A stretch of 64,000 nucleotides of DNA, taken from NCBI RefSeq assembly GCF_000372425.1, contig NZ_AQVD01000002.1, forward strand, positions 1 through 64,000, in the 5' to 3' direction. Shown in pieces: positions 38,012-47,546 of the stretch. The position numbers were made by a program, and so were the translations under genes. The stretch's first letter is position 1. Each line of letters begins with the position of its first letter. The notes below the pieces were generated by a model that was not told the DNA's origin, searched no databases, and saw only the letters and a program-made list of their open reading frames with translations. Source of the DNA: Streptococcus ferus DSM 20646 (lineage in GTDB: Bacteria; Bacillota; Bacilli; Lactobacillales; Streptococcaceae).

Positions 38012-39211
38012 TCACCCCTCTTCTGAAGAGGTCTTTTCCTCTTGGGGTTTATCAATCTTCTTGCCTTCTTTCAGGTTATTATCAGGATTGGTGATAATCT
38101 CTTGATCCTTTTCAAGACCTGTTAAAATTTCTTGAAGTTTCGCATCAGCATCACCTGCGGTGACTTCTTTGCGCAGGACACGTGAATTAGATTTATCGTA
38201 GAGCCAAACATAGTTCTTATCTCCCTTAGAAACAAGGGCTGATACTGGAACAACTAGGCTCTGCTGGTCATTGACCACTTCTACTGAAACGGTAAAGCCT
38301 TGTTTTAAATCTCCCAAATCACTGGTCAATTCAGCCTTGTACTCATAGCTTGGCGAACTGGTGCTACTGGAAGCAGTTGCATCAGCAGTTGCTGCCGTAG
38401 CCGATTGACTTGGATAATTTGAGATATACGTAATCTTACCATCCCATTCTTTATCAGGATAAACTTTGGATTTGATTTTGACAGCCTGATCCACCTTGAT
38501 ATTCGCTAGATCATATTCGGTCAAGGTTCCTTCAACTTCTAGTTTACCTTCGCTGGTAATATGAACCATGGCTTGATTTGATTTACCAGTTGGATCAATA
38601 TTGTTGTTGACCTCAACAACTGTACCATTAACCTCACTCAAGGCAGAGGTGCTATTCAAAGCAATCTGTGCCTTATCAACCTCTCCTTGGGCATCAGCCT
38701 GCGCATCGTAAAGCGCCTGCAATTGCTCTTGATAAGTCCCTTGAGTTGTAATACCGCTAGTGGTAGTCTGACCTGTACTTTCATCAACTGATGTTTCCGG
38801 AGCAGAAGCTACACCAGTTGTCTTTAGGCTGGTAATTTGTCTTCCGATTTTATTGTAGTTTCGGACAGCTTGATCATAAGCCGCCTGAGCTGCAGTGGTG
38901 TCGTATTGAACCACTTGCTGTCCCATAGACACTTGATCACCAACATTAACCGTCACCGTAGGGTTACTTCCTTTGGTCGCATCGAAATAAACATACTGTT
39001 CAGATTGCGCCTTAATAGCCCCTGAGAGCAGGGTTGATGAGGCTACCTTGCCTTCTGTCACCTTGCTGATCGTATAGGTTTGGCTGCTAGCCTTGGTGCC
39101 TTGCAGAGATTGGGATTTCCACCATAGTAGACCTAGCAGGACAACCGCTGCAGCTCCTCCAAGGGCAAACCATTTCTTTTTCCCTTGTATCCTTTTGCTT
39201 TTCCTAGTCAT
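38012..39211 (-). CDS. HlyD/MacA-type membrane fusion adaptor
   Basis: A 399-residue adaptor with an N-terminal membrane anchor (about 13-30, WFALGGAAAVVLLGLLWW), a lipoyl/barrel-sandwich region split by a helical hairpin (about 110-190), a beta-barrel (about 210-330) and a C-terminal charged tail. A Ser/Ala/Thr-rich insert (near residue 275) breaks the barrel. First gene of the three-gene exporter; a good promoter lies at 39322-39350. AAAGGAGG precedes the ATG. Confidence 0.9.
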   Translation of the reverse strand: MTRKSKRIQGKKKWFALGGAAAVVLLGLLWWKSQSLQGTKASSQTYTISKVTEGKVASSTLLSGAIKAQSEQYVYFDATKGSNPTVTVNVGDQVSMGQQVVQYDTTAAQAAYDQAVRNYNKIGRQITSLKTTGVASAPETSVDESTGQTTTSGITTQGTYQEQLQALYDAQADAQGEVDKAQIALNSTSALSEVNGTVVEVNNNIDPTGKSNQAMVHITSEGKLEVEGTLTEYDLANIKVDQAVKIKSKVYPDKEWDGKITYISNYPSQSATAATADATASSSTSSPSYEYKAELTSDLGDLKQGFTVSVEVVNDQQSLVVPVSALVSKGDKNYVWLYDKSNSRVLRKEVTAGDADAKLQEILTGLEKDQEIITNPDNNLKEGKKIDKPQEEKTSSEEG

Positions 39212-39321
39212 GTGTCTCCTCCTTTGTTGCTTTCCTTTATCTTAACATAAAGCCTTTTACAAAAACTTACGCTTTTGTAAGATTCCTAAGATTTCATAAC
39301 TTGTATTAATCTTATAGTTCA

Positions 39322-39350
39322 ATTATACAACGTAATCAAACCCTTGTCAA
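39322..39350 (-). promoter_or_regulatory. Promoter of the MacAB-like operon
   Basis: TTGACA (39345-39350), 17-bp spacer, TATAAT (39322-39327). Downstream at 39266-39281 CTTAC-N6-GTAAG is an imperfect palindrome that could be an operator. Confidence 0.75.
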
Positions 39351-39370
39351 ACCATTATCAGATTTAGCAA

Positions 39371-39394
39371 AAAAGATGACAAATGTCATCTTTT
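39371..39394 (-). terminator. Terminator of carB
   Basis: AAAAGATGACA / TGTCATCTTTT stem, 2-nt loop, T-run on the minus strand. Confidence 0.85.
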
Positions 39395-39398
39395 CAAT

Positions 39399-42300
39399 TT
39401 AGATAGGCTTCGTCAGGAAAGCCCGACTTTCCAGAACACGTATCATGGCATCCGCTGTATCAATGGCTGTAAAGAGAGGAACTCCCTGCTCGATAGCTGA
39501 GCTGCGAATGGCTTGCCCATCCTCATCAGCTGTTCGTTTCGTTCCGACAGTATTGATGATGGCCTGCACAGCCCCTTTGCGGACAAGAGCCGGGATATCA
39601 TTCTCGTCATTTTCGCCTAATTTATTGACCAACTTTACAGCTAATCCATTTTGGGCAAAATAGTTGGCTGTTCCTTCAGTTGCGGCAATACTGTAACCGA
39701 TATTATCAAAACGCTTCGCGAGTGCCAAAGCCTCTTCTTTGGTGTCGTCTGCGATTGTGAAAATGACATTTCCAAAAGTAGGCAAGTGGAAATAGGAAGC
39801 CTCAAAGGCCTTGTAAAGGGCTTTTTCCAGTGTGGCATCAGACCCCATCACTTCACCCGTAGATTTCATTTCAGGTCCCAGCAAGCTATCTACCTTAGCC
39901 AACTTGGTAAAGGAGAAGACGGGTGCTTTTACATGAACTTGCTGACTTTCAGGGTAAAGTCCATCCTTATAACCCAGATCTGTCAGAGATTTCCCCAAAA
40001 TCAGCTGCGTCGCTACCTGGGCCATTGGGATATCGGTTACCTTGGATAAAAATGGAACGGTTCGACTGGCACGCGGATTGACCTCAATGACATAAACGGT
40101 TTCATCTTTAATAACAAATTGAATATTCATCATACCGATACAGTTAAGCCCAATCGCCAACCGCTTTGTATAGTCGGCAATCGTTTCTTGGACTTTCTGA
40201 GACAGATTTTGCGGTGGGTATACTGCCATGGAATCTCCTGAATGGACACCTGCTCGTTCGATATGTTCCATAATCCCTGGAATCAAGACATCTTTGCCAT
40301 CTGAGATAGCATCTACCTCACACTCTTTTCCTACGATATAAGAATCAACCAAGACGGGATGATCCGGACTGGCCTTAACAGCAGTCCTCATATAAGCACG
40401 TAAATCTTCCTCGTTTTCAACAATTTCCATGGCACGGCCGCCAAGGACATAAGACGGTCTGACAAGAACTGGAAAACCAATCTTTCTGGCTGCCGCAACA
40501 GCTTCTTCTTCATTCGTCGCTGTGTGACCAGGAGGCTGCGGAATCCCAAGATCCTGGAGGGCCTGCTCAAAGAGATCGCGATCCTCCGCCCTGTCTAAAT
40601 CAGCCACCTGTGTTCCCAATATCTTAACACCTGCCTGAGATAAAGGTTCCGCCAAGTTGATGGCCGTCTGACCGCCAAATTGAACAATCACACCTTTGGG
40701 TTGTTCGAGTTCGATGACATTCATCACGTCCTCAAACGTCAGCGGCTCAAAGTAGAGCTTGTCAGAAACAGAGAAGTCTGTTGAGACGGTCTCTGGGTTG
40801 GAGTTCATGATAATGGCTTCGTAGCCAGCTGCCTGGATGGCCTTGACAGAGTGGACAGTTGCATAGTCAAATTCCACGCCCTGACCGATACGAATGGGGC
40901 CTGAACCCAAGACGATAACGGATTCCTTGTCGGACTTGATGGATTCATTTTCCCATTCGTAGGTAGAATAGAAATAAGGGGTGGCAGATTCAAACTCGGC
41001 TGCACAGGTATCTACCATCTTGTAGACTGGGATAATCTTGTTATCGACACGACGTTTCCGAACGGCCTTGGCATCCATACTCCAGAGTTCCGCAATTTTG
41101 CGGTCTGCAAAGCCATAACGTTTGGCTTCTCTTAGCAGGTTCACATCCCCCACCTGAGCCGCCAGTTCTTGTTCTATTTCATAGATGTGCAGCAATTTGT
41201 CAAGGAAGAAAATATCTATTTTCGTCAATTCCGCAATTTCTTCGATAGTATAGCCACGGCGAATAGCTTCAGAGACATAAAAGAGACGGTCATCTTGAGC
41301 CTTGACAATTTTGGCCACTAAATCATCATCACTGACTTGCCCAAGTTCTGGTATTTCATTATGAAAGACACCGATTTCCAGAGAGCGACAGGCTTTTAAG
41401 AGGCTTTCTTCGATATTTCTGCCAATGGCCATGACTTCTCCCGTCGCCTTCATCTGTGTCCCTAGGCGGCGTTCTCCTTTTTCAAACTTATCGAATGGAA
41501 AACGAGGAATCTTCGCTACCACATAGTCAAGCGCCGGTTCAAACATGGCATAAGTGGTTCCGGTAACAGGATTAATCATCTCATCCAGTGTCAGACCGAC
41601 TGCAATTTTAGCAGCCAATTTAGCGATCGGGTAGCCTGTCGCTTTAGAGGCTAAGGCTGATGAGCGAGACACCCGAGGGTTTACTTCTATAACATAGTAT
41701 TTAAAACTATGCGGATCAAGCGCCAACTGGACATTACATCCCCCTTCAATTTTGAGGGCACGAATAATTTTTAGGCTGGCATCACGCAGCATTTGGTTTT
41801 CAATATCTGATAAGGTCTGGGTTGGTGCAAAGACAATAGAGTCTCCCGTATGAATACCCACGGGATCAAAGTTTTCCATGTTACAGACTACCAAAGCATT
41901 GTCGGCTGCATCACGCATCACTTCATACTCAATCTCTTTAAAACCAGCAATAGAACGCTCAATCAAGCACTGGGTTACTGGAGACAGTTTGAGGCCATTC
42001 TCAGCGATTTCTCGCAACTCTTCTTCATTGGCACACATACCGCCGCCTGTTCCTCCTAGGGTAAAGGCTGGTCTAACAATGACAGGATAGCCAATTTCAG
42101 CCGCAAAGGCAGCCGCTTCTTCTACTGTATTCACAATATCAGATTCGGGGATAGGCTGGTCTAGATCTTCCATCAGCTGTTTGAACAAGTCACGATCTTC
42201 GGCCTGATCAATGGCCGACAATTTGGTTCCTAAGAGTTCTACTCCCAGTTCCTCCAAAATACCCGCCTTGGACAATTCCATAGCCATGTTAAGCCCTGTC

Positions 42301-42578
42301 TGACCGCCCAAAGTTGGCAAAAGTGCATCTGGACGTTCTTTACGAAGGATTCGGGTCACAAACTCTAGGGTAATCGGCTCAATATAAACCTTGTCAGCAA
42401 TTTCTTTATCCGTCATAATCGTTGCTGGATTAGAATTGACAAGAACAACACGATAGCCCTCTTCTTTCAGAGCTAAGCAGGCTTGTGTTCCCGCATAATC
42501 AAATTCCGCAGCCTGACCGATGATAATAGGACCAGATCCGATAACCATAATTTTCTTAATATCTGTACGTTTTGGCAT
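39399..42578 (-). CDS. carB: Carbamoyl-phosphate synthase large subunit
   Basis: A 1059-residue enzyme that makes carbamoyl phosphate for pyrimidines and arginine. Two homologous ATP-grasp halves are visible, each with its GSGPIxIGQ start (residues about 13 and 560), and an MGS-like allosteric domain forms the last 130 residues. In related streptococci carB follows carA directly; here a 4.8-kb island separates them. AAAGG precedes the ATG. A weak candidate promoter (TTTACT, 16 bp, TATAGA, about 42592-42619) may drive it. Confidence 0.97.
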   Translation of the reverse strand: MPKRTDIKKIMVIGSGPIIIGQAAEFDYAGTQACLALKEEGYRVVLVNSNPATIMTDKEIADKVYIEPITLEFVTRILRKERPDALLPTLGGQTGLNMAMELSKAGILEELGVELLGTKLSAIDQAEDRDLFKQLMEDLDQPIPESDIVNTVEEAAAFAAEIGYPVIVRPAFTLGGTGGGMCANEEELREIAENGLKLSPVTQCLIERSIAGFKEIEYEVMRDAADNALVVCNMENFDPVGIHTGDSIVFAPTQTLSDIENQMLRDASLKIIRALKIEGGCNVQLALDPHSFKYYVIEVNPRVSRSSALASKATGYPIAKLAAKIAVGLTLDEMINPVTGTTYAMFEPALDYVVAKIPRFPFDKFEKGERRLGTQMKATGEVMAIGRNIEESLLKACRSLEIGVFHNEIPELGQVSDDDLVAKIVKAQDDRLFYVSEAIRRGYTIEEIAELTKIDIFFLDKLLHIYEIEQELAAQVGDVNLLREAKRYGFADRKIAELWSMDAKAVRKRRVDNKIIPVYKMVDTCAAEFESATPYFYSTYEWENESIKSDKESVIVLGSGPIRIGQGVEFDYATVHSVKAIQAAGYEAIIMNSNPETVSTDFSVSDKLYFEPLTFEDVMNVIELEQPKGVIVQFGGQTAINLAEPLSQAGVKILGTQVADLDRAEDRDLFEQALQDLGIPQPPGHTATNEEEAVAAARKIGFPVLVRPSYVLGGRAMEIVENEEDLRAYMRTAVKASPDHPVLVDSYIVGKECEVDAISDGKDVLIPGIMEHIERAGVHSGDSMAVYPPQNLSQKVQETIADYTKRLAIGLNCIGMMNIQFVIKDETVYVIEVNPRASRTVPFLSKVTDIPMAQVATQLILGKSLTDLGYKDGLYPESQQVHVKAPVFSFTKLAKVDSLLGPEMKSTGEVMGSDATLEKALYKAFEASYFHLPTFGNVIFTIADDTKEEALALAKRFDNIGYSIAATEGTANYFAQNGLAVKLVNKLGENDENDIPALVRKGAVQAIINTVGTKRTADEDGQAIRSSAIEQGVPLFTAIDTADAMIRVLESRAFLTKPI

Positions 42579-42658
42579 CTTGTTACCTTTCTTCTATAAT
42601 CTATTACACCTGTTAGTAAACCTTGTATACTGACCAAATTTAATGTTGACCATATCGT

Positions 42659-42997
42659 TTAGATATCATCCCAATCACCATTATTCTTAGTCAAACTAGT
42701 CTGAATTGCTGTTCCAAATTCTCCCTTAATATCACTATCAAGTTGGTTTCTGATAGATTCTATACCTCCTTTGGCATCTTCAGCAATATCATCAACAGTC
42801 TCATCAAAATCTTTCCTTATCGTTTTTCCCTTGGCTAATTTCAATGGTGCGTAAACCGTATTTACTAGTTCTCTCTCAAGTGCTTTTTCAACTCTGGCGT
42901 ACGCATCCCAATCGCTCAGACCTTCTTTTAATCCATCGTAGGCATCTGTTATAGTGTTCCAGGTATTTGATAGTAGATTTCCCACGCTTCCCTCCAT
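42659..42997 (-). CDS. Small acidic helical protein, putative partner of the lipase effector
   Basis: A 112-residue (from ATG 42997) soluble, acidic, probably all-helical protein; GLSDWDAYARVEKALEREL and the late DWDDI are notable. It starts at TAATGATG right at the stop of the coiled-coil gene upstream and lacks a clear ribosome binding site, so translation is coupled. No family recognised. By position it could be a second secretion partner, like TlaA1/TlaA2 beside S. aureus TslA; this is inference. Confidence 0.6.
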   Translation of the reverse strand: MEGSVGNLLSNTWNTITDAYDGLKEGLSDWDAYARVEKALERELVNTVYAPLKLAKGKTIRKDFDETVDDIAEDAKGGIESIRNQLDSDIKGEFGTAIQTSLTKNNGDWDDI

Positions 42998-42999
42998 CA

Positions 43000-43401
43000 T
43001 TATTCTTGTTCTAATTGTTTCAATTTGTGATAAATGTTTTCTATCCTTTCTTCTTGGAGGATAGACTGCTTTTTATAATTCTGATTAAGTTCGTCTGCTT
43101 TATCTTCTAGCTGAGCCAATTGAAGCCTATATACTTGGTCATTTGTTTCGAGATAGGTTTGAAAAACGTTGTTGGCAATGCTAAAGTAGTCACCTGCCTC
43201 TTGATTAGTTACGGCACGTAAGTGACTCTGTACACCGTCAATTTTGCTTTCCAGCCGCTCTCTAATTCCTCTGCTAAAGTGGTCAAGGCGAAAGCCTTCC
43301 TCCTCTAGCTCCCGTTTGGCGTATCGATAGGCTTCCTCCAAATCTTCTGCTTTTTGCTGCTCTTGTCTTAAGTTATCTAGTATTAAATCTCTCTTATCCA
43401 T
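43000..43401 (-). CDS. Coiled-coil protein, putative secretion partner of the lipase effector
   Basis: A 133-residue protein that is almost entirely heptad-like helix (KAEDLEEAYRYAKRELEEEG, later LAQLEDKADELNQNYKKQS). The ATG at 43401 with GGAAAGGG is preferred over an upstream reading through the lipase gene. It follows the lipase stop by 10 nt. Size and helicity resemble WXG100/Lap-type partners that bind LXG domains, as does the 131-residue protein at 56164-56559. No WXG motif is visible. Confidence 0.68.
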   Translation of the reverse strand: MDKRDLILDNLRQEQQKAEDLEEAYRYAKRELEEEGFRLDHFSRGIRERLESKIDGVQSHLRAVTNQEAGDYFSIANNVFQTYLETNDQVYRLQLAQLEDKADELNQNYKKQSILQEERIENIYHKLKQLEQE

Positions 43402-43411
43402 ACCCTTTCCC

Positions 43412-44656
43412 TCACGATAAACCAAAGAGCTGAGCCAGCTCTGCATCTTGCTCAACCTTAGCCGCAATGCCACGCTCAATCTGACCTTGAAGCGTCGTGA
43501 AAGTGGTCGCAAGTTCGGAGACCTTCTTCCTCTTCTCAGAGCAATGCTCATCAATAGCCGTCACAATACTGTTATAATCAACACCTGCTTCGGCATAGGC
43601 TGCGCGCATTTCATCCGGAGTCAGGATAAAGTACCATGGCACATCATCGAGTTCCTGATATAGTTGCTCCGCTTCCTCATGGCTCTCTTTTTCCTTGGCT
43701 GTGACCAGTTCCAGAGCGGCTTCTGCCACTTGGCTAATCCCCGCTGAAACAATACTGGCTTGGACAGAATCTAGGTAAATCATCTCCCTGCCCGAAAGAC
43801 TGCCGTCTGCCATAAAGGCCGATTTCTTGGCCGAAAGGTCAGCCATAGAAGCCTTGACTGCTTGGAGTGTTGTTGTCGGAGCAGCTACTGCAGTGAGAAG
43901 ACTGCTAATTTGAGAAACTTGATTGGCATCATTAACGATAGCATCCAGACCGTGACCGCCGGAAGCGCTCAAGATATATTCTTGACCGAGATAAACGCCC
44001 TTTCCTTTATCCGCATAGCGATTAAGAGGGTCTTTTTCAGTAGTGATGCGGGTAACCTGCCCTGTAAAGGCCTTAAGATCCGACTGAATCGCTATAAGAT
44101 TAACCATGCTATAAGGGGTACCGCCTATACCAGCCCCGACAGGAATATAAAGCGGCGCTGAATTGTAGACTGTGGTACGTTGGACATTATACCTCAGTGC
44201 CACCCGCTGGGCAATGTTCCCTCCCAAAGAGTGACCTGTCAGGTTAACTTTATCCGCCCCATACTTCTCAGCAATCTGCTCGTAAAAGGCAAAGGCCGGA
44301 CCATAGTGCGTTCCTTGACCGAAGCCGATATCTGCGATATCCGTATAAATGTCCCTGCCATACTCCAGTTTGCCTCTAAGGCCTTCCCCGTTGGGATTAG
44401 TCCCTGTGTAGGCAATAATAATCTCACCCGTCTTTGTATCTTGAAAAGCCGTCCCACTGGTTCCCGTCCCACTGTCATAAAAGTCATCCACATAGCTGAG
44501 ATTTTGCGGGATGGCTGTTTCTTCTCTGACTCGTTTTAAAAGATTCCTTGTATTATCAATATTCGGATAGTTCATGCGAACTCTTTCTACTTGATAGGAT
44601 AAATTTGATGCATCAAGGCTTGGAATTAAGCTTCCCGTTTCTGTAACTATACTCAA
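43412..44656 (-). CDS. Lipase with helical C-terminus, TslA-like T7SS effector candidate
   Basis: A 414-residue protein. Residues about 45-240 are a class 3 lipase-like domain: nucleophile Ser143 in TGHSLGGN, then Asp209 (TEKDPLNR) and His235 (GGHGLD) as the likely triad. Residues about 245-414 are long amphipathic helices, as in an LXG-like targeting domain placed at the C-terminus. There is no signal peptide. In S. aureus the T7SS phospholipase TslA has this reversed order and is encoded with small helical partners and envelope lipoproteins; here the same gene types surround it. Function by homology, not shown. Upstream lipoprotein genes (three copies) are immunity candidates. Confidence 0.75.
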   Translation of the reverse strand: MSIVTETGSLIPSLDASNLSYQVERVRMNYPNIDNTRNLLKRVREETAIPQNLSYVDDFYDSGTGTSGTAFQDTKTGEIIIAYTGTNPNGEGLRGKLEYGRDIYTDIADIGFGQGTHYGPAFAFYEQIAEKYGADKVNLTGHSLGGNIAQRVALRYNVQRTTVYNSAPLYIPVGAGIGGTPYSMVNLIAIQSDLKAFTGQVTRITTEKDPLNRYADKGKGVYLGQEYILSASGGHGLDAIVNDANQVSQISSLLTAVAAPTTTLQAVKASMADLSAKKSAFMADGSLSGREMIYLDSVQASIVSAGISQVAEAALELVTAKEKESHEEAEQLYQELDDVPWYFILTPDEMRAAYAEAGVDYNSIVTAIDEHCSEKRKKVSELATTFTTLQGQIERGIAAKVEQDAELAQLFGLS

Positions 44657-44666
44657 TATACTTCTC

Positions 44667-45332
44667 CTATTTTGGTGTACCTGCTATTGTTTCTCTAAAA
44701 TAATAGTTTTCATTAGCCTTATCTTCAAAAATAACCGAATAATAATAACCACGATTACTGTTGCTTCCACCAAGTCTAAATTTAAGTTCCTTATTTTTAG
44801 GTTCATTAAGATAATTGTTAATCATTTTATCCACAATATCATAATCAATACCAAACGCTCCATTTTGAAAGTTATAGTGTTTGTCCGTCATATCTAAACG
44901 ATTTAAGAATGACTTCTTGACAGCTAACTGTTGAAATAAAAAAACTTCATAAGGCCAAAATATTTTGGCCTTAGCCTCATCTGAAAAAACAAACTTTTTA
45001 TCCTTATATTCAACATAAATGGTTGTGATTTTTTCTCCTGTTCCTTGATTAATTTGAGTTAAAGTCCCTTTTATAGACCGAGTATCACTATCACCAGATA
45101 ATTCTATCTCATAGTCATAGTCTCCATCTGTATGTGTCTGTTCAATCCTAAACCCATCCGGAAATTCCTTAAACAAATCCTCCACATTTTGGGTCGGATA
45201 GACACGACTGAGCTCCGTTCCAAATTTATTTTCCAGCCATTCTCGGCTATTGCGCTTATCACAACCTGATAATAGTGTCATGATGATACCTCCTATTACA
45301 ATTACAAATCCTAGTTTAAGTCTTTTTGTCAC
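44667..45332 (-). CDS. Csa1/DUF576-like lipoprotein, putative immunity protein (copy C)
   Basis: A 221-residue lipoprotein from GTG 45332 (AGGGAG at 7 nt). The signal peptide ends in the lipobox LLSGC (Cys24). The mature part opens ENKFGTELSRVYPTQNVEDL, then has a series of beta strands and ends with LGGSNSNRGYYYSVIFED. The YPTxNxEDL start, the FQNGxFGxxY centre and the GGSN-GYY end resemble staphylococcal Csa1/DUF576 tandem lipoproteins. It sits 10 nt before the intact lipase gene. Anchoring outside the membrane would suit neutralising a secreted phospholipase. Confidence 0.72.
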   Translation of the reverse strand: MTKRLKLGFVIVIGGIIMTLLSGCDKRNSREWLENKFGTELSRVYPTQNVEDLFKEFPDGFRIEQTHTDGDYDYEIELSGDSDTRSIKGTLTQINQGTGEKITTIYVEYKDKKFVFSDEAKAKIFWPYEVFLFQQLAVKKSFLNRLDMTDKHYNFQNGAFGIDYDIVDKMINNYLNEPKNKELKFRLGGSNSNRGYYYSVIFEDKANENYYFRETIAGTPK

Positions 45333-45393
45333 AGGAATGCTCCCTTTCTTATTAGTTACGTTCAATCAAGCAGAGGTGCTTAACTGAAAGCAG

Positions 45394-45631
45394 CTAATAA
45401 ACTGAATATACGTCTGTCCTATCCACCTGAAAAACTATCCCACTGTCATAAAAGTCATCCACATAGCTGAGATTTTTAGGGAGGGTAGTTCCTCCTTCTT
45501 TTACTTTTCTTAAGAAACCTGAAGTTCTGTCAATGTTTGAACAATTTAATCCTAACTCGTTCTACCTGATAAGCCAAGTTCGAAGCATCTAGGGTTGGGA
45601 TTAAGCTTCCCGTAGTTGAAACCGTACTCAA
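45394..45631 (-). pseudogene. Truncated, frameshifted 5' fragment of the lipase gene (second remnant)
   Basis: From a TTG at 45631 the frame encodes STVSTTGSLIPTLDASNLAY, similar to the lipase N-terminus; it then stops, and the match resumes in another frame with LPKNLSYVDDFYDSG. It ends in the same foreign tail, VFQV and so on, as the remnant at 46364-46612. Its sequence differs from the intact lipase more than the other remnant does, so it derives from a different allele. Confidence 0.7.
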
Positions 45632-45647
45632 AACATGTTCTCCTTAT

Positions 45648-46316
45648 CTAATCAGAAATAATTTCTGAGAATTCTGTAGCCTCATCATATTCTATTGAAA
45701 GTACATAATAATAATTATCTTTTTTATAGTTGCTTCCGGCAAGTCTTAGTGTAAAAAATTTATTTTTTTTCTTGTCTAAATAGTGATTAATATTCTCATT
45801 TTGACTATGATAACTAATGCTAAAAGCTCCATTTTGAAAGTTATAATTTTTATCAGTCATTTCTAAATTGTTTAAGTGAGATTTATCAACTGTCAAGTGC
45901 TGAAATAAAAATCCATTAAACGGCCAAATCTCCTTTGCTTTTTCCTCGTCGGAAAAAACAAGTTCTCCATTTTGGTATTCTACAACAACACTAGCAGTCT
46001 CTTTCTCATCCTTTGTAGAAAGATCAATCTGATTTAGAGTACCCAAAATTGAGTGTGTCTCACCATCACCTACTAAGACCATTTGTGTTAATAATCCGTG
46101 AGGCCCGCCAGTTCTGTAACTCTGGTCAATTTTAAACCCATCTGGAAATTCCTTAAATAAGTCTTCCACATTTTGGGTCGGATAGACACGACTGAGTTCC
46201 GTTCCAAACTTATTCTCCAGCCATTCGCGGTTATTGCGCTTATCACAACCTGATAATAATGTCATGATGATACCTCCTATTACAATTACAAATCCTAGTT
46301 TAAGTCCTTTTGTCAC
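45648..46316 (-). CDS. Csa1/DUF576-like lipoprotein, putative immunity protein (copy B)
   Basis: A 222-residue paralogue of copy C, starting at GTG 46316. The signal peptide, lipobox LLSGC and the first 30 residues of the mature part are almost identical to copy C, then the two diverge (here GLLTQMVLVGDGETHSILGT). The conserved framework FPFNGFLFQHL-type strand, FQNGAFSISY and RLAGSNYKKDNYYYV remain. The identical 5' end and divergent body suggest immunity diversification around a fixed export signal. Confidence 0.7.
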   Translation of the reverse strand: MTKGLKLGFVIVIGGIIMTLLSGCDKRNNREWLENKFGTELSRVYPTQNVEDLFKEFPDGFKIDQSYRTGGPHGLLTQMVLVGDGETHSILGTLNQIDLSTKDEKETASVVVEYQNGELVFSDEEKAKEIWPFNGFLFQHLTVDKSHLNNLEMTDKNYNFQNGAFSISYHSQNENINHYLDKKKNKFFTLRLAGSNYKKDNYYYVLSIEYDEATEFSEIISD

Positions 46317-46363
46317 AGGAATGCTTCCTTTCTTATTAGTTACGTTCAATCAAGCAGAGGTGC

Positions 46364-46612
46364 TTAACTGAAAGCAGCTAATAAACTGAACATACGTCTG
46401 TCCTCTATCACCTGAAAAACTGTCCCACTGTCATAAAAGTCATCCACATAGCTGAGGTTCTGAGGGATGGCTGTTTCTTCTCTGACTCGTTTTAAAAGAT
46501 TCCTTGTATTATCAATATTCGGATAGTTCATGCGAACTCTTTCTACTTGATAGGATAAATTTAATGCATCAAGGCTTGGAATTAAGCTTCCCGTAGTTGA
46601 AACCGTACTCAT
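46364..46612 (-). pseudogene. Truncated 5' fragment of the lipase gene (first remnant)
   Basis: An 82-codon frame whose first 64 residues match the N-terminus of the intact lipase at 43412-44656 nearly perfectly (through SYVDDFYDSGT), followed by an unrelated 18-residue tail and a stop. The catalytic serine is missing, so it cannot be a lipase. GGAGAG precedes the ATG. Confidence 0.78.
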
Positions 46613-46630
46613 TTCACTCTCCTTTCACTC

Positions 46631-47332
46631 TTAATTGTTCGTATCAAAAATCCTTTCGCTAAAATTAAATTGATTGATACTTTTCCCTTCTCTAACAGAT
46701 ATAGAATAATAATAACCTCTATTACTGTTGCTACCTCCAAATGCAAGGATATGGCTTTTGCCATTATCAAGTTGGAGATAGTGACTAATTATAGAGTTAT
46801 CTAATACATATTGAAGTCCAAAATCGCCATTTTGAAAGCTATACTGTTTGTCTTTTAACTTCTGACTAGATAAAAATGATTTATCAATAGAGAGATGTTG
46901 AAAAAGAAAACCATTATAAGGCCAAAGCGTTTTTGCCTTATCCTCATCTGAAAAAACAAATGACCCATTCTGATAGTCAACCTGAATGACGACCTCATCA
47001 ACACCTGTTTTTCGTAAGGTTTGTTTCAAGACCCCACTAATTTGTCGTGTTTCACCATCTCCGCTTAATTCCATTTTTATACGATACTTCCCATCCGTAT
47101 GAGTCTGTTCAATTCCAAACCCATCCGGAAATTCCTTAAATAAATCCTCCACATTTTGGGTCGGATAGACACGACTGAGCTCCGTTCCAAACTTATTTTC
47201 CAGCCATGATCGACTGGAACGACCATTAGTCAGTACGTTATTGAGCATTTCCAGTGCTATAAAGGGAACTATGAGTAGTAAGGCAAATACAGTCACTATT
47301 ATTAAATTTTTGAGATTTCTTTTTTGTTTCAT
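46631..47332 (-). CDS. Csa1/DUF576-like membrane-anchored protein, putative immunity protein (copy A)
   Basis: A 233-residue paralogue whose mature domain (ENKFGTELSRVYPTQNVEDL onward) matches copies B and C. It differs at the N-terminus: a plain hydrophobic helix (about 8-28) with no lipobox cysteine, so it is probably an uncleaved membrane-anchored version. The ATG at 47332 has no clear ribosome binding site, and neither does the in-frame TTG upstream, so expression is uncertain. It is the first gene of the island after carA. Confidence 0.65.
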   Translation of the reverse strand: MKQKRNLKNLIIVTVFALLLIVPFIALEMLNNVLTNGRSSRSWLENKFGTELSRVYPTQNVEDLFKEFPDGFGIEQTHTDGKYRIKMELSGDGETRQISGVLKQTLRKTGVDEVVIQVDYQNGSFVFSDEDKAKTLWPYNGFLFQHLSIDKSFLSSQKLKDKQYSFQNGDFGLQYVLDNSIISHYLQLDNGKSHILAFGGSNSNRGYYYSISVREGKSINQFNFSERIFDTNN

Positions 47333-47408
47333 AGCATTTATTTCTATAAAATGTAATTCTATTATCAAGCAACAGACGTACGCTTCAGTATTCCTATCAG
47401 CCTTTTAA

Positions 47409-47446
47409 AAAATCATCATAGAGGCAGCTCACTCTATGATGATTTT
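47409..47446 (-). terminator. Strong terminator between carA and the island
   Basis: Perfect 15-bp stem AAAATCATCATAGAG / CTCTATGATGATTTT with an 8-nt loop and TTTTTT on the minus strand. A second imperfect hairpin lies at about 47490-47517. Confidence 0.88.
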
Positions 47447-47546
47447 CTGCGCTTGATGAAATACTAAAGTCAAAACCATCACTGATGAATAGGGCACCAA
47501 TACGAATTATTGATGCCTCTCTTTCATCTCGGCAAATCAACTAAAT

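Noticed and set aside
42912-43399. Possible longer forms of the coiled-coil gene beginning inside the lipase gene
   Set aside because: The extension is arginine-rich out-of-frame lipase sequence; the ATG at 43401 has a proper ribosome binding site.
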